DNA of 64,000 nucleotides from Micrococcales bacterium (GTDB lineage Bacteria > Actinomycetota > Actinomycetes > S36-B12 > UBA10799): assembly GCA_016703125.1 (NCBI GenBank), contig JADJCR010000002.1:310001-374000 (forward strand), given 5' to 3'. A program made the translations under genes and the position numbers. Below are positions 16,981 through 25,317 of this stretch, piece by piece. Within the stretch, counting starts at the first letter, position 1, and each line of letters starts with the position of its first letter. A model generated the notes under the pieces. It was not told where the DNA came from. It saw only the letters and a program-made list of their open reading frames with translations, and did no database searches.

Positions 16981-17559
16981 TCACAGCGGGAAGTCGGCCA
17001 GCACCGGCACGGGGTACGGCGTCGTGCCGGGCACCCAGCCGGCGTCGAGTTTCTGCTCCCCCACGCCGCCGGCTGCCCAGATGTGGCAGGTCCCCCGCAG
17101 GAACGGAAGCACCGTCCGCAAACGACCCTCATCGCCCTCCCGGCCCGGGTTCTCGCGGACCCGCCCGGAGAACGCCGCCTGCACCAGAACCGGCGCCATC
17201 GCCCGGGCCAGTTCACGCAAGTGGGTGCAGCCGGCCGGTCCGCCCAGGCGATCCCGCATGGCCTGCGTCCAGCCCCGGCCCACCTGAACGCCGACCAGTT
17301 GTTGGTAGGCCGCAGCGATCTGCGGGCACTCGGTGTGCGGGTAGGTGTGGAACCGGACATCGACGGTCTGCACCGTGAAGTCGGTCCGCGAGACCGTCGC
17401 CGACAGTTCCAGGTCGTGCACGATGGGCAGATCCTCGGGACGCTGCGCCCATGGGCGTTCGTCGCGCAGCCGACCGATCACCTCGACTGAACCCTCGGGA
17501 CCCGGGTACACGTCGAAGACCACGCTGCGCCGGTGGTCCGGGATCCGCTGTTCAGCCAC
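16981..17559 (-). CDS. DUF2889 family protein
   Basis: 192-residue soluble protein. The N-terminal half has a RRSVVFDVYPGPEGSVEVIGRLRDERPW segment and the C-terminal half has the characteristic GPAGCTHLRELARAMAPVLVQAA helix, both typical of DUF2889 proteins, whose function is unknown. The GTG at 17559 sits 6 nt after a TAGCCT -10 (minus strand, 17571-17566), so I prefer it to the GTG two codons upstream; this is another probable leaderless gene. It ends 9 nt from the end of the small ORF on the other strand. Confidence 0.75.
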   Translation of the reverse strand: MAEQRIPDHRRSVVFDVYPGPEGSVEVIGRLRDERPWAQRPEDLPIVHDLELSATVSRTDFTVQTVDVRFHTYPHTECPQIAAAYQQLVGVQVGRGWTQAMRDRLGGPAGCTHLRELARAMAPVLVQAAFSGRVRENPGREGDEGRLRTVLPFLRGTCHIWAAGGVGEQKLDAGWVPGTTPYPVPVLADFPL

Positions 17560-17673
17560 CGGCACAGGCTATCGGCGTGGCGTTGCCGAACCGAGACCAG
17601 GCGTTCAGCCGTCGTTCAAGGACCGTTTCCGGGGCCGTCGAACGGTCGGCCTAGCGTGAAAGCGGAGGCAGTC

Positions 17674-18201
17674 ATGACGGTTCACTCAGTCTCGATCGGC
17701 CACGGTGCGCTCGCTGACTACGCACTACTCTTCGCAGAGGCCTGCGAGGTCCTTTCCGATCTGGCACAGAGCACGGCCGAGTCCCGTGCGGACGACTACG
17801 AGGCCCTGCAAGCGATCCACGCGGAGGGGGCCGACCTCCACTCCGGGGTGATCGTTCCCGACACGCTGCCGGGGTTGCACACCCTGCCCACGGCCCTGCG
17901 CGAGATGTTCGCCGACATCATGCTGCTCGGGGATCTGATGTACCGCGTGCCGCAAGCGGCTCCCCGGGTCGAGGACCTGCTCCTCATCGAGGAGATCGCC
18001 GACGCCCTGTCCACAGCCTTGGAGCACCTCGAAGACGCAGCGCGAGTGGACGAGCAGGCCGCCCGGATCGCCGACCGTGCTCAGAAGTTGTGTGTCACCG
18101 AGCCGTACCACGCAGACACCCCGCTGGGCCGGCTGCTCTCCGCTGTGAGCGCAGCGCGCTCGGGCCTTGATGCGCTGGTGGCCGGGATGCCCGTCGCCTG
18201 A
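17674..18201 (+). CDS. Hypothetical alpha-helical protein
   Basis: 175-residue soluble, mostly alpha-helical and acidic protein with no motif I recognise. Leucine/alanine-rich helices such as LADYALLFAEACEVLSDLAQ and VEDLLLIEEIADALSTALEHLEDAARVDEQAARIADRA suggest a helical bundle. A GGAGG ribosome binding site lies 5 nt before the ATG. It is followed 50 nt later by a glycosyltransferase gene with its own promoter, so co-transcription is uncertain. Confidence 0.65.
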   Translation: MTVHSVSIGHGALADYALLFAEACEVLSDLAQSTAESRADDYEALQAIHAEGADLHSGVIVPDTLPGLHTLPTALREMFADIMLLGDLMYRVPQAAPRVEDLLLIEEIADALSTALEHLEDAARVDEQAARIADRAQKLCVTEPYHADTPLGRLLSAVSAARSGLDALVAGMPVA

Positions 18202-18251
18202 GGCCAGCGGGCCAGCGGCGCCCCTCCCGGCCTGCGGCTAATGTCCGAGGT

Positions 18252-19490
18252 GTGCGCATCTTCATCTGGCACGGCTACCTTCTGCACGGCACCGGCTCGA
18301 ACGAGTACACGCGGGCGCTGGCGCGGACTCTGGCGGGGCAGGGCCACCAGGTCACGGTCTTCTCCCAGGACCCCGATGCCGCGCAGATCGACCTCGGGGG
18401 GGCCGTCGTCGTCCGGCCGTCGCTGCCCGGTCGGCTGCCGGTGTTCGTCCTCGACCGCTACCCCGACATGGAACCGGCCCTGCTCGGCGATTGCAGCCGC
18501 GAGGAACTCGACGCGTTCGTCGAGGCCAACGCCGCGGCCCTGCGGGACCACGGACCAGCTGATCTGCTGATCGCGAACCACGTTCTGCTGGGCGCTCCCG
18601 TGGCGGCGGCCAGCGGGTTGCCGAGCCTCGTGAAGGCGCACGGCTCAGAACTCGAGTACGCCATGCGCGCCAACAGCACGCTGTGTCAGTGGGCGGCGAG
18701 GAGCCTGCAGCAGTGCCTCGGCGTCATCGCCGGTTCCGAGCACATCAAGGCCGTCGTCACCGACCTGGGGGGGACCGATCCGCAGGCCATCACCGTCATC
18801 CCGCCCGGAGTCGACACCGACTTCATGCGTCCGCTTCCGCGCGAGCAGGCGCTGGCTGGACTCCTCGCCGAAGCCCGCGCGGACGTTCCGGGTGGGGAAC
18901 GGCTGCCCGATCCGGGCAACGCCGGACGGTTCGCGCAGTTCCTGCGCACCGACGACCACCCCTGCGTGGTCTACGTCGGGAAGTTGAGCCACGAGAAGGG
19001 CGTGCCCCTGCTGGTGGACGTGCTCACGGAACTGGACTTCCGGGCCGTCGTCGTGGGTTTCGGCCCGGCTCGCGCGGCGGCGCAGGCGGCCGCCGGCGAC
19101 CGGATCCTGTTCACCGGGCCTCTGCAGCACCGGCATCTTCGGTATCTGTGGCCGCTGATGGACGTCAGTGTCGTGCCGTCCGTGTTCCCCGAGGCGTTCG
19201 GCATGGTCGCGGCGGAGGCCGCCGCCTGCGGGTGCCCGCCGCTGGTGGCCGACCACAGTGGACTGGCCGAAGTCGCCGCCGGGCTGCGCCGGTTCTACCC
19301 GCCCGGATTGCGCGACATCACCACGTTCCCCGGCGGCGACGCCCCGGCCCTGGCGCGGAAACTGCAGCTGTACGCCGGGCTTGATCCTTCGCAGCGCGCG
19401 GAACTGGCCGCCGCCGCCAGGGTCGCGGCCGTTGAGCTGTGGAGCTGGGACACCGTGGCTCACCACGTCATCGAGGCGGCGGACCTCTAG
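18252..19490 (+). CDS. Glycosyltransferase family 4 (GT-B fold)
   Basis: 412-residue glycosyltransferase. The N-terminal acceptor domain starts MRIFIWHGYLLHGTGSNEYTR, the usual glycine-rich opening. The C-terminal donor domain has VVYVGKLSHEKGVPLLVDVL, and PEAFGMVAAEAAACG carries the E-x7-E retaining-enzyme motif. It ends with a helix suited to closing the domain. Substrate is unknown; similar actinobacterial enzymes build glycolipids or glycosylate small molecules. TAATGT (18239-18244) followed by 7 nt and GTG indicates a leaderless transcript. A GDPD gene starts 9 nt downstream. Confidence 0.88.
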   Translation: MRIFIWHGYLLHGTGSNEYTRALARTLAGQGHQVTVFSQDPDAAQIDLGGAVVVRPSLPGRLPVFVLDRYPDMEPALLGDCSREELDAFVEANAAALRDHGPADLLIANHVLLGAPVAAASGLPSLVKAHGSELEYAMRANSTLCQWAARSLQQCLGVIAGSEHIKAVVTDLGGTDPQAITVIPPGVDTDFMRPLPREQALAGLLAEARADVPGGERLPDPGNAGRFAQFLRTDDHPCVVYVGKLSHEKGVPLLVDVLTELDFRAVVVGFGPARAAAQAAAGDRILFTGPLQHRHLRYLWPLMDVSVVPSVFPEAFGMVAAEAAACGCPPLVADHSGLAEVAAGLRRFYPPGLRDITTFPGGDAPALARKLQLYAGLDPSQRAELAAAARVAAVELWSWDTVAHHVIEAADL

Positions 19491-19499
19491 CCTGCAGGC

Positions 19500-20408
19500 A
19501 TGGAAGATCGGGCTGCGGCGGCGCTGGCGGCCTCCCATCGATCAGCGCAGAACGCCCTGCGGCCGGGCAGCGGCGTGGTGCGCCTGGTCGCCCATCGAGG
19601 GTCCGGCCACGCCTTCAACGACCCGGCCGGGCCGCCCGAGAACACCCTTGCGGCCGTGGCCTACGGCTACGCACAGGGCGCCGACGCGGTTGAAGTGGAT
19701 GCCTGGCGCACAGCGGACGGACAGGTGGTGCTGTTCCACGACGAGACCAGCGATCGCACGACTGACCGTCCGGGGTGGACGATCGCGAAGGCCTCGTACG
19801 CGGATCTGCTCACTGCCAGCGCAAAGGCGTGGAAGGGCCAGGGCTGGGCGGGCGCTGGGATCCCGACCCTGACCCTGTGCGCCGAGCTCGTGCCGCCCGG
19901 CCGGGCGCTGGTCGTGGAGGTCGAAGAGGGTCCACAGGTCGTGGCCGATGTGCTCGCCGCGGTCGCACCCGCGGACCTGGCGACTGAGCAGGTCATGTTC
20001 ATCTCGAAGAACCTGGACACGGCTGCAGAGGTCAAACGACAGTCGCCGGATCACCGCACCTTGTGGATCGTCGACACCACCCCGCGCTGGCAGGTCGGCG
20101 GCTGGACACAAGGCCATCGCCGGGGTGCCGACAGCCATCGCACCGGGTACGACGAACCGACGGACTGCCACTGGCTCGTGGAACGGGCGCACGCATGCGG
20201 CCTCGACGGCCTGGACACCCTCTTCGCCTACCCCCCTGACCTGCCGACCGCGGTGGCGGACGCCGGATTGCTGTGGATGGTGTGGACCGCCAACGACCCC
20301 CGGGCGGTCGACCTCTGCCTGCGCGACGGGGTGTGGGGGGTGACCACCGACAACACCGCGGCGGTGCGCCAGTGGCTGCACGCCGCGGGGGTCACGACAG
20401 GGTGGTGA
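19500..20408 (+). CDS. Glycerophosphodiester phosphodiesterase family protein
   Basis: 302-residue GDPD-fold enzyme that hydrolyses glycerophosphodiesters to glycerol 3-phosphate and an alcohol. Visible catalytic/metal residues are H32-R33 (AHRGSG), E47 (PENTL), E65 and D67 (VEVDAW) and H80-D81 (FHDETSD). The late WMVWTANDPRAVD and DGVWGVTTDN segments are typical of the barrel. It lacks a signal peptide and so is probably cytosolic. TAGCCT (19489-19494) ends 5 nt before the ATG, so it may have its own leaderless promoter in addition to read-through from the glycosyltransferase. The closest activity could also be glycerophosphoinositol-type. Confidence 0.85.
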   Translation: MEDRAAAALAASHRSAQNALRPGSGVVRLVAHRGSGHAFNDPAGPPENTLAAVAYGYAQGADAVEVDAWRTADGQVVLFHDETSDRTTDRPGWTIAKASYADLLTASAKAWKGQGWAGAGIPTLTLCAELVPPGRALVVEVEEGPQVVADVLAAVAPADLATEQVMFISKNLDTAAEVKRQSPDHRTLWIVDTTPRWQVGGWTQGHRRGADSHRTGYDEPTDCHWLVERAHACGLDGLDTLFAYPPDLPTAVADAGLLWMVWTANDPRAVDLCLRDGVWGVTTDNTAAVRQWLHAAGVTTGW

Positions 20409-20411
20409 CTG

Positions 20412-20522
20412 CGACGAAGGTGCCCAGCCTCCCGCCGCTCTACGACGACAGTGCTGGGTTCCACGTCGACGACCCCGCACCAGCGTCACAAACCACCCTC
20501 CAGCCCCCGCACCTTCGTCACA
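20412..20522. repeat. Second inverted pair of the CGAAGGTGCGGG repeat (possible terminator)
   Basis: GACGAAGGTGCCC (20412-20424) faces CCCCGCACCTTCGTCAC (20506-20522) across about 80 nt between two convergent genes, with a degenerate copy at 20475-20490. The motif is the one found at 14.4 kb. The reverse copy runs into the stop codon of the large secreted-protein gene. No gene is seen in the interval. Confidence 0.55.
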
Positions 20523-23500
20523 AGGACCGCCGGGCGCGCGAGGTGTCGTGCAGCGTCGCCGCCTGCGCCCCGGACGTCAGCAGGGTCGCCCTGGCCACCA
20601 CCCGGTAGGTGCCCTTGGCCAAGCGCGGGAGTTTCCACCGCAGCGTCTTTCCCCGCCGCGGGGTGGCGTAGGCGACGGCCTTGCGAGCCACCACGCGCTG
20701 CCCCTTCAGCACCCGCACGACCAGGCCCGCCGATGACGGCACGACCGGCCGGACCACCCGGAATGCGACCTTCACGCGTTTGCCGGTGAACGTCGGCGCG
20801 GAGACCAGCACACGAGTGCGCGTGCGGGAGCGGTCCTTCAGCGTGCGCGTGGTCCGCTTTCCCTTGTCCAGGACGACCAGGCGCACCGAGTTCAACGATC
20901 CCCATTCCGGCGTCGCCCTGACCGTAGCGCCACGAGGGATCTTCACCGGTGCCGACGTGAAGCGGTCGACCCCGCGGCGATCCGTGTCTGTGAACTGCAG
21001 CCGCAATGTGGTGGCCGGCCCGTCGTGCCGCAGGACCAGGGTGCCGCCCTTGCTGAAGTCCGCGGTCTCCGAGCCGCCGTCGAAGGTACGCAGCAGCAGG
21101 CTCGCCGAACGCTGATGCCCGCGGCGGTCCGACGCCAGGTCCAGCTGCAGCCGGCGGTCCTTCGTCCCGCTGAAGGTCACCGTGCCGGAGCCGGGGTCCG
21201 AACTCAGCGCGTCCGTCACACCGGCCGCCGTGGGCACGTCGCGGACCCCGGCCACGAACCCTTTGCCGGTGGTGAACTGCGAGTAGGTGCCCTTCGCCGC
21301 GCCCTGCACCGTGTGGGAGACACTCGTGCCGGGCGGCGCCACCAGGAAACCCGCCGAGCCGGGCACCGCGGCGGCGTCCTGCACCGGCAGGAACTCGGCA
21401 TCGGCGGGCAGGTCGGTCACGCTGGCCGCGCCCGCGGGTGACCCGAAGATCGTGATGCTCTGCAACGCGTTGAGTCCGGGCAGCGACGGGTCGTCCGGGA
21501 TGACGCTCAGCGGCACGGTGAAGAAGTCGCCCCCTCCCCCACTCCAGGTCTCGCTGCCCATAGGGAACTCCCACCGGTCCTTCGCGGCGTCGATCCGGAT
21601 GACGCCACGGTCGATCTCGCGGTAGTAGTGATCGGCGGGATTGCCGTCCTCCGAGGCCAGGAACGGCACGTTGTTGTCGTACACGTACACGAACACCGAA
21701 CCGTCGGACTGCTCCTCGATGTCATAGGCCGTGACCACGTGCCCGCTCAAGCCGTTCTTCAGCGAGATCCCGGGGTAGCGGCCAGCGGCCAGTTCCGCAC
21801 GGATCACCGACAACTGGTTGGGCAGGTCCCGCTCCCGGCCCAGGTAGGCGACGAGGAACTGCGCCGTGCCCTGCCCCGCGTGCCGGCCGTCCAGCCATGT
21901 GCCCAGCGCGGCGTTCGGCCCGGTGCTGCTGGGCAGGTCGTGGTTCACCGTCACCCCCGGCGCGAACTTGCTGTGCCGGACCTTTCCGGCGAGCAACTCC
22001 TGCAGGGTTCGGTTGATTCCGAAGCAGTGGCCCCCGGAGGCCTTCAGCGCAAGGTTGAGCACCCCCCACACGAGATACGCGACCGGGTCGGGCACACCCG
22101 TGGGTATGGGGCAACTCCCCAGCGGCCAGCACGGATTGACCTCGATGAACATGTCGCGCTGACCGACGAGGTCGGTGAGTTCGCCATAGGAGAGCCAGCC
22201 GTAGGCGTAGTTGCCGAAGGCGAACCCGTCGTGGTTGCGAACGGTATGGACCGTCAGATCGTTGGTGCTGCGGTATTTCGGGCCCGCCAGCGGCACGATC
22301 GTCACCGGGCCGCTGGTCGCGGTCCGGGGAATCCGGAAGGTGAGGCTCCGGCCGTCCGCAGCGACCTCCGCGTCCACTTCGGCCCGATCGTTGCCGACCT
22401 GCACCTTCGTGCCAGGGCAGAACCCGGTGCCGTCCACCCGAATGCGATCGCCCGGGTCACGCCGGCGCGGGGCCCACCCGGAGGTGTCGGCAACCGTCGC
22501 CGAGTCCACCGCGTCGGCCACCTGCAATTGGAGGTTGCGCGAGGGGTAGCCGGGGCTGCTGGCGGTGAGGTTCACGTTACGCACCGACCCGAGGGCCGAC
22601 GTCCGCTGCAGTCGCAGCGTGCGTTCGGCGATGAGGTTGCCGCCAGGCGGGATCGTCGAGCCTGGCAGTATCTGGGCGGTCGGTCCGGTGGTGGTGGCGG
22701 ACACCGTGACCGTGCCGGGAAAGTCGATGTTGCGCCGTACCCGCACCGGGATGTCGGTGGGAGCGCAGGCGCCGAGCCGGAACAGCGGACCGCCCACCAC
22801 GGACAGTTCGAAGTTGGTCCGGACCACCAGCGAGGTGGCGGCCGTGCGCGGTCCTGGCGCGACGGCGGCGTTGCCCTGCGGATCGGCCGTGACGGTCAGT
22901 TCGACCGGCTGTTCGAAGGCCATCACGTCATCGCTGGCGGTCAGCCGCATGGTGGTGCTGCTCCCGGTTCCAGGCACCGGATCAGGGAGGAACTGCGCCG
23001 TCACCCCCGCGGGCAGCCCGGCTACCGACATGTCGACCGGACCGCTGGAACCGTTGAGCCGCGTCAGCCCGATAGGGATGTCGAGCGTCGACCCCTGCCG
23101 CAGGCTGTTGACCTGCGCGGGGGCGGAGACGCTGAGGTCGGGCAACGAGTCGTCCGGAAACTCGAACGTCAGGTCGTCGAAGCCCAGGGTGGAACCGGCG
23201 GCGCCCGGGCCGGTCACCGCAAGGAAGAAGTAGGCGATGTCGGGGGCCGCACTGGTGACCCGGACCTGGGACGTGAAGCCGCTGGCAGTGATCGGCACCG
23301 CCTGGCTGACCCCGGCAACGGAGTTGTTCGCGCGGTAGGCGATCAACTGCGCGGACACGGCCTGCGGAGAAGCAGTGAACAGGCCCGCAAACACGGTCAC
23401 CGCCGACGCCGTGCGGGTGAGCCGCCCGGTCATCCCCGGGGTCACCAACTCACAGGTCTGACCCGTGTCCGGGTAGCACACGTCGATGCCGACGTCCGCG

Positions 23501-23775
23501 GCCACTGTCCCGGAACGGGCCTGCCCGGGGGCCGATCTGCGGAAGGGCCGGAAACCGGGATCGTCCGCCACGAACCGGACGAAGCCCGACGCCTCGTACT
23601 GCGTGGTCACGGGCGTCCCCAGCGCCGGGCCGGTCTCGAAGTCGATGGTCACGGTGTCGGCGGCTCGGGCGGGGGTGACCGGTCCCAACAGTGTGGCCAC
23701 GAGCGCCAGGGAGGTCAGAGTCGCCAGTCGTCGGGCAACTCGTGCCCACGGTCTTCCGGGCACCATCGTCGCCAT
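20518..23775 (-). CDS. Large secreted multidomain protein with a papain/C39-like Cys-His-Asp/Asn module
   Basis: 1085-residue exported protein. The ATG used here gives a signal peptide with a basic start, a hydrophobic core (LTSLALVATLLGPVTP) and ARAADT cleavage; a GGGAAGG ribosome binding site lies upstream. Residues about 40-210 form a beta-rich N-terminal domain (DFETGP...) and about 215-420 Ig-like segments. Residues 430-500 resemble an IPT/TIG fold (GDRIRVDGTGFCPGTKVQVG). A central globular domain (about 510-740) has C584 in GGHCFGI, H679 in GHVVTAYDI and D700-N701 in VYDNNVP, the order and spacing of a cysteine-peptidase-like site. Beta-sandwich and a basic C-terminal region (SxTRTRVLV, GKTLRWKLP) follow. 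Proteolytic activity is a hypothesis; it could equally be a surface adhesin. Confidence 0.75.
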   Translation of the reverse strand: MATMVPGRPWARVARRLATLTSLALVATLLGPVTPARAADTVTIDFETGPALGTPVTTQYEASGFVRFVADDPGFRPFRRSAPGQARSGTVAADVGIDVCYPDTGQTCELVTPGMTGRLTRTASAVTVFAGLFTASPQAVSAQLIAYRANNSVAGVSQAVPITASGFTSQVRVTSAAPDIAYFFLAVTGPGAAGSTLGFDDLTFEFPDDSLPDLSVSAPAQVNSLRQGSTLDIPIGLTRLNGSSGPVDMSVAGLPAGVTAQFLPDPVPGTGSSTTMRLTASDDVMAFEQPVELTVTADPQGNAAVAPGPRTAATSLVVRTNFELSVVGGPLFRLGACAPTDIPVRVRRNIDFPGTVTVSATTTGPTAQILPGSTIPPGGNLIAERTLRLQRTSALGSVRNVNLTASSPGYPSRNLQLQVADAVDSATVADTSGWAPRRRDPGDRIRVDGTGFCPGTKVQVGNDRAEVDAEVAADGRSLTFRIPRTATSGPVTIVPLAGPKYRSTNDLTVHTVRNHDGFAFGNYAYGWLSYGELTDLVGQRDMFIEVNPCWPLGSCPIPTGVPDPVAYLVWGVLNLALKASGGHCFGINRTLQELLAGKVRHSKFAPGVTVNHDLPSSTGPNAALGTWLDGRHAGQGTAQFLVAYLGRERDLPNQLSVIRAELAAGRYPGISLKNGLSGHVVTAYDIEEQSDGSVFVYVYDNNVPFLASEDGNPADHYYREIDRGVIRIDAAKDRWEFPMGSETWSGGGGDFFTVPLSVIPDDPSLPGLNALQSITIFGSPAGAASVTDLPADAEFLPVQDAAAVPGSAGFLVAPPGTSVSHTVQGAAKGTYSQFTTGKGFVAGVRDVPTAAGVTDALSSDPGSGTVTFSGTKDRRLQLDLASDRRGHQRSASLLLRTFDGGSETADFSKGGTLVLRHDGPATTLRLQFTDTDRRGVDRFTSAPVKIPRGATVRATPEWGSLNSVRLVVLDKGKRTTRTLKDRSRTRTRVLVSAPTFTGKRVKVAFRVVRPVVPSSAGLVVRVLKGQRVVARKAVAYATPRRGKTLRWKLPRLAKGTYRVVARATLLTSGAQAATLHDTSRARRSL

Positions 23776-23874
23776 GGCGTTGCGCCTTCCCGCGCCGGAC
23801 GGCGGCGATGGCGCACGGCGCAAGTTTCGCGCGCGCTGTGACGGCGGTCAATGGCCGGTTCGGCTGACGTCGGG

Positions 23875-24213
23875 TCAGGCGAAGACCTGCCCCAGGGCCC
23901 GGATGCCGTCCTCGTTCGCGCGGAACCAGGCCCACTGACCGCGTTGTTCGCGCGTGATGAGCCCGGCGTCGGTGAGCACCTTCAGGTGGTGGCTCACGGT
24001 CGGCTGCGAGAGGCCGACAGGATCGTTGAGATCGCACGCGCAGCACTCACCGGCAGATCGGATGAGGGCCAGCAGTTGCAGGCGAGCCGGCTCGGCGACC
24101 GCCTTCAGGACCTTGGCCAGGGCCTCGGCCTCGGGACGGTCGATGGGCACACCCAGACCATCGGGGCAGCAGGCAGCGATGTCGGTCGGCGCGCTGATGA
24201 ATCTCGCGGGCAT
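23875..24213 (-). CDS. arsR: ArsR-family arsenite-responsive repressor
   Basis: 112-residue winged helix-turn-helix repressor. The recognition region LSQPTVSHHLKVLTDAGLITREQRG is textbook ArsR. The ECCACDL motif early in the DNA-binding helix carries the vicinal cysteines that bind As(III); an N-terminal CC pair (IAACCPDG) may help. The ATG at 24213 has a GGAGAGG ribosome binding site, whereas a TTG 27 nt further upstream does not. It is divergent from arsM and two ATTGA...TCAAT operators lie in between. Confidence 0.92.
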   Translation of the reverse strand: MPARFISAPTDIAACCPDGLGVPIDRPEAEALAKVLKAVAEPARLQLLALIRSAGECCACDLNDPVGLSQPTVSHHLKVLTDAGLITREQRGQWAWFRANEDGIRALGQVFA

Positions 24214-24232
24214 CGTGATCGGCCTCTCCTGG

Positions 24233-24248
24233 ATTGACAATGATCAAT
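24233..24248. promoter_or_regulatory. ArsR operator 1
   Basis: ATTGACAATGATCAAT is an inverted repeat (ATTGA-N6-TCAAT) of the kind bound by ArsR repressors. It lies 20 nt upstream of the arsR start. Confidence 0.65.
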
Positions 24249-24267
24249 ATATCGGCGTAGCGTTCAT

Positions 24268-24283
24268 ATTGACAACCATCGAT
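24268..24283. promoter_or_regulatory. ArsR operator 2
   Basis: ATTGACAACCATCGAT repeats the ATTGA half-site of operator 1 with a weaker right arm, 35 bp away centre to centre. Placed on the arsM side, it could govern arsM. Confidence 0.5.
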
Positions 24284-24317
24284 GTGAGGGGCCTCGTGCG
24301 TCAACAGATCGACCCTG

Positions 24318-24422
24318 TGGACACCGCGTCCCGCTGGGCTGGGGGTCGACGCCGTGCGGGGCATCCGCGATGACATCCGCGGGCGCAGCGAGGCACTGAT
24401 CGCCGAGATCGCCCCCCATTGA
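24318..24422 (+). pseudogene. arsC: C-terminal remnant of arsenate reductase (ArsC, low-MW phosphatase type)
   Basis: In the arsR-arsM gap one frame reads W-TPRPAGLGVDAVRGIRDDI then RGRSEALIAEIAPH and a stop at 24420-24422. This matches the C-terminal tail of actinobacterial thioredoxin-linked ArsC proteins (DPAGxGVDxVRxIRDxIxxRVExLLxEL). The catalytic N-terminus and the rest of the protein are gone; a stop precedes it in frame at 24285. The arsM ribosome binding site lies just after it, as expected if arsC once preceded arsM. Confidence 0.5.
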
Positions 24423-24433
24423 AGGAGGAGACG

Positions 24434-25288
24434 ATGACCGACAGCGCTATGCACGAGGTGCGCGAGAACGTCCGGGAGCACTACGCGCAGGCCGCGAAGT
24501 CGGCATCCTGCTGTGGCAGCCCGGTGGAGGGTGGCTCGCAGGTGTTCGGGATCTCGCAGTACGAAGATGTGACCTCGCTGCTTCCCGAGGAGGCGATCAT
24601 CGCCTCGCTGGGGTGCGGGAATCCGACGGCTCTGGCCGACCTGCGGCTCGGGGATATTGTGCTGGACCTGGGCTCCGGCGGCGGCATCGACGTGCTGCTG
24701 TCCGCCCAACGCGTGGGACCCACCGGCAAGGCGTACGGCCTGGACATGACCGATGAGATGCTCGAGCTGGCACGAAGCAACCAGCGCAAGGCCGGGGTGG
24801 ACAACGTCGAGTTCCACAAGGGCCACATCGAAGACATCCCGCTGCCCGACGACAGCGTGGACGTGATCATCTCCAATTGCGTCATCAACCTGTCCGGCGA
24901 CAAGAACGCCGTGTTCCGCGAGGCGTTGCGTGTGCTGCGGCCAGGCGGTCGGCTGGCGGTGTCCGACGTAGTGCTCAGTCGGCCGCTTCCAGACGAGTTC
25001 GCGTCGGTCACCGCGCTGTGGACCGGCTGCATCAGCGGCGCGCTGACCGAGCAGGAATGCCTCGACGGCCTGACCGGGGCGGGCTTCGAGCAGGTGTCGG
25101 TGGAACCGACGCAGGTCTTCGACGCTGCCGCGCTCGAGGGTCTGGCTGCCGATGTCGCGCAGGCCGACCTACCGGCGGGTCTGGACGTGGCCACAGCGAT
25201 CCGGGGCCTGGACGGGGTCATCCGCTCGGCGTCGATCCGCGCGGTGAAGCCGTCCGTGGCGCCCGCAGACTCCTGCGAGACTGCTTGA
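24434..25288 (+). CDS. arsM: Arsenite S-adenosylmethionine methyltransferase
   Basis: 284-residue SAM-dependent enzyme that methylates As(III) to volatile or less toxic species. The SAM-binding motif LDLGSGGGIDVLL lies at 78-90 and the motif-II region YGLDMTDEMLELAR follows at 101. Cysteines at 26/27 (SCCGSP), 61 (LGCGNPTAL), 149 and 199 (TGCISGAL) match the positions needed for As(III) binding in ArsM proteins. A GGAGGAG ribosome binding site precedes the ATG. It is divergent from arsR, whose operators lie at the promoter. Confidence 0.93.
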   Translation: MTDSAMHEVRENVREHYAQAAKSASCCGSPVEGGSQVFGISQYEDVTSLLPEEAIIASLGCGNPTALADLRLGDIVLDLGSGGGIDVLLSAQRVGPTGKAYGLDMTDEMLELARSNQRKAGVDNVEFHKGHIEDIPLPDDSVDVIISNCVINLSGDKNAVFREALRVLRPGGRLAVSDVVLSRPLPDEFASVTALWTGCISGALTEQECLDGLTGAGFEQVSVEPTQVFDAAALEGLAADVAQADLPAGLDVATAIRGLDGVIRSASIRAVKPSVAPADSCETA

Positions 25289-25317
25289 TCCGGCGCGGGC
25301 CGTCAGCGCCGGGTTGC

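Noticed and set aside
21628..23841. Long open frame of 737 codons antisense to the secreted protein
   Set aside because: Same GC effect; the opposite strand has a signal peptide, domains and a ribosome binding site.
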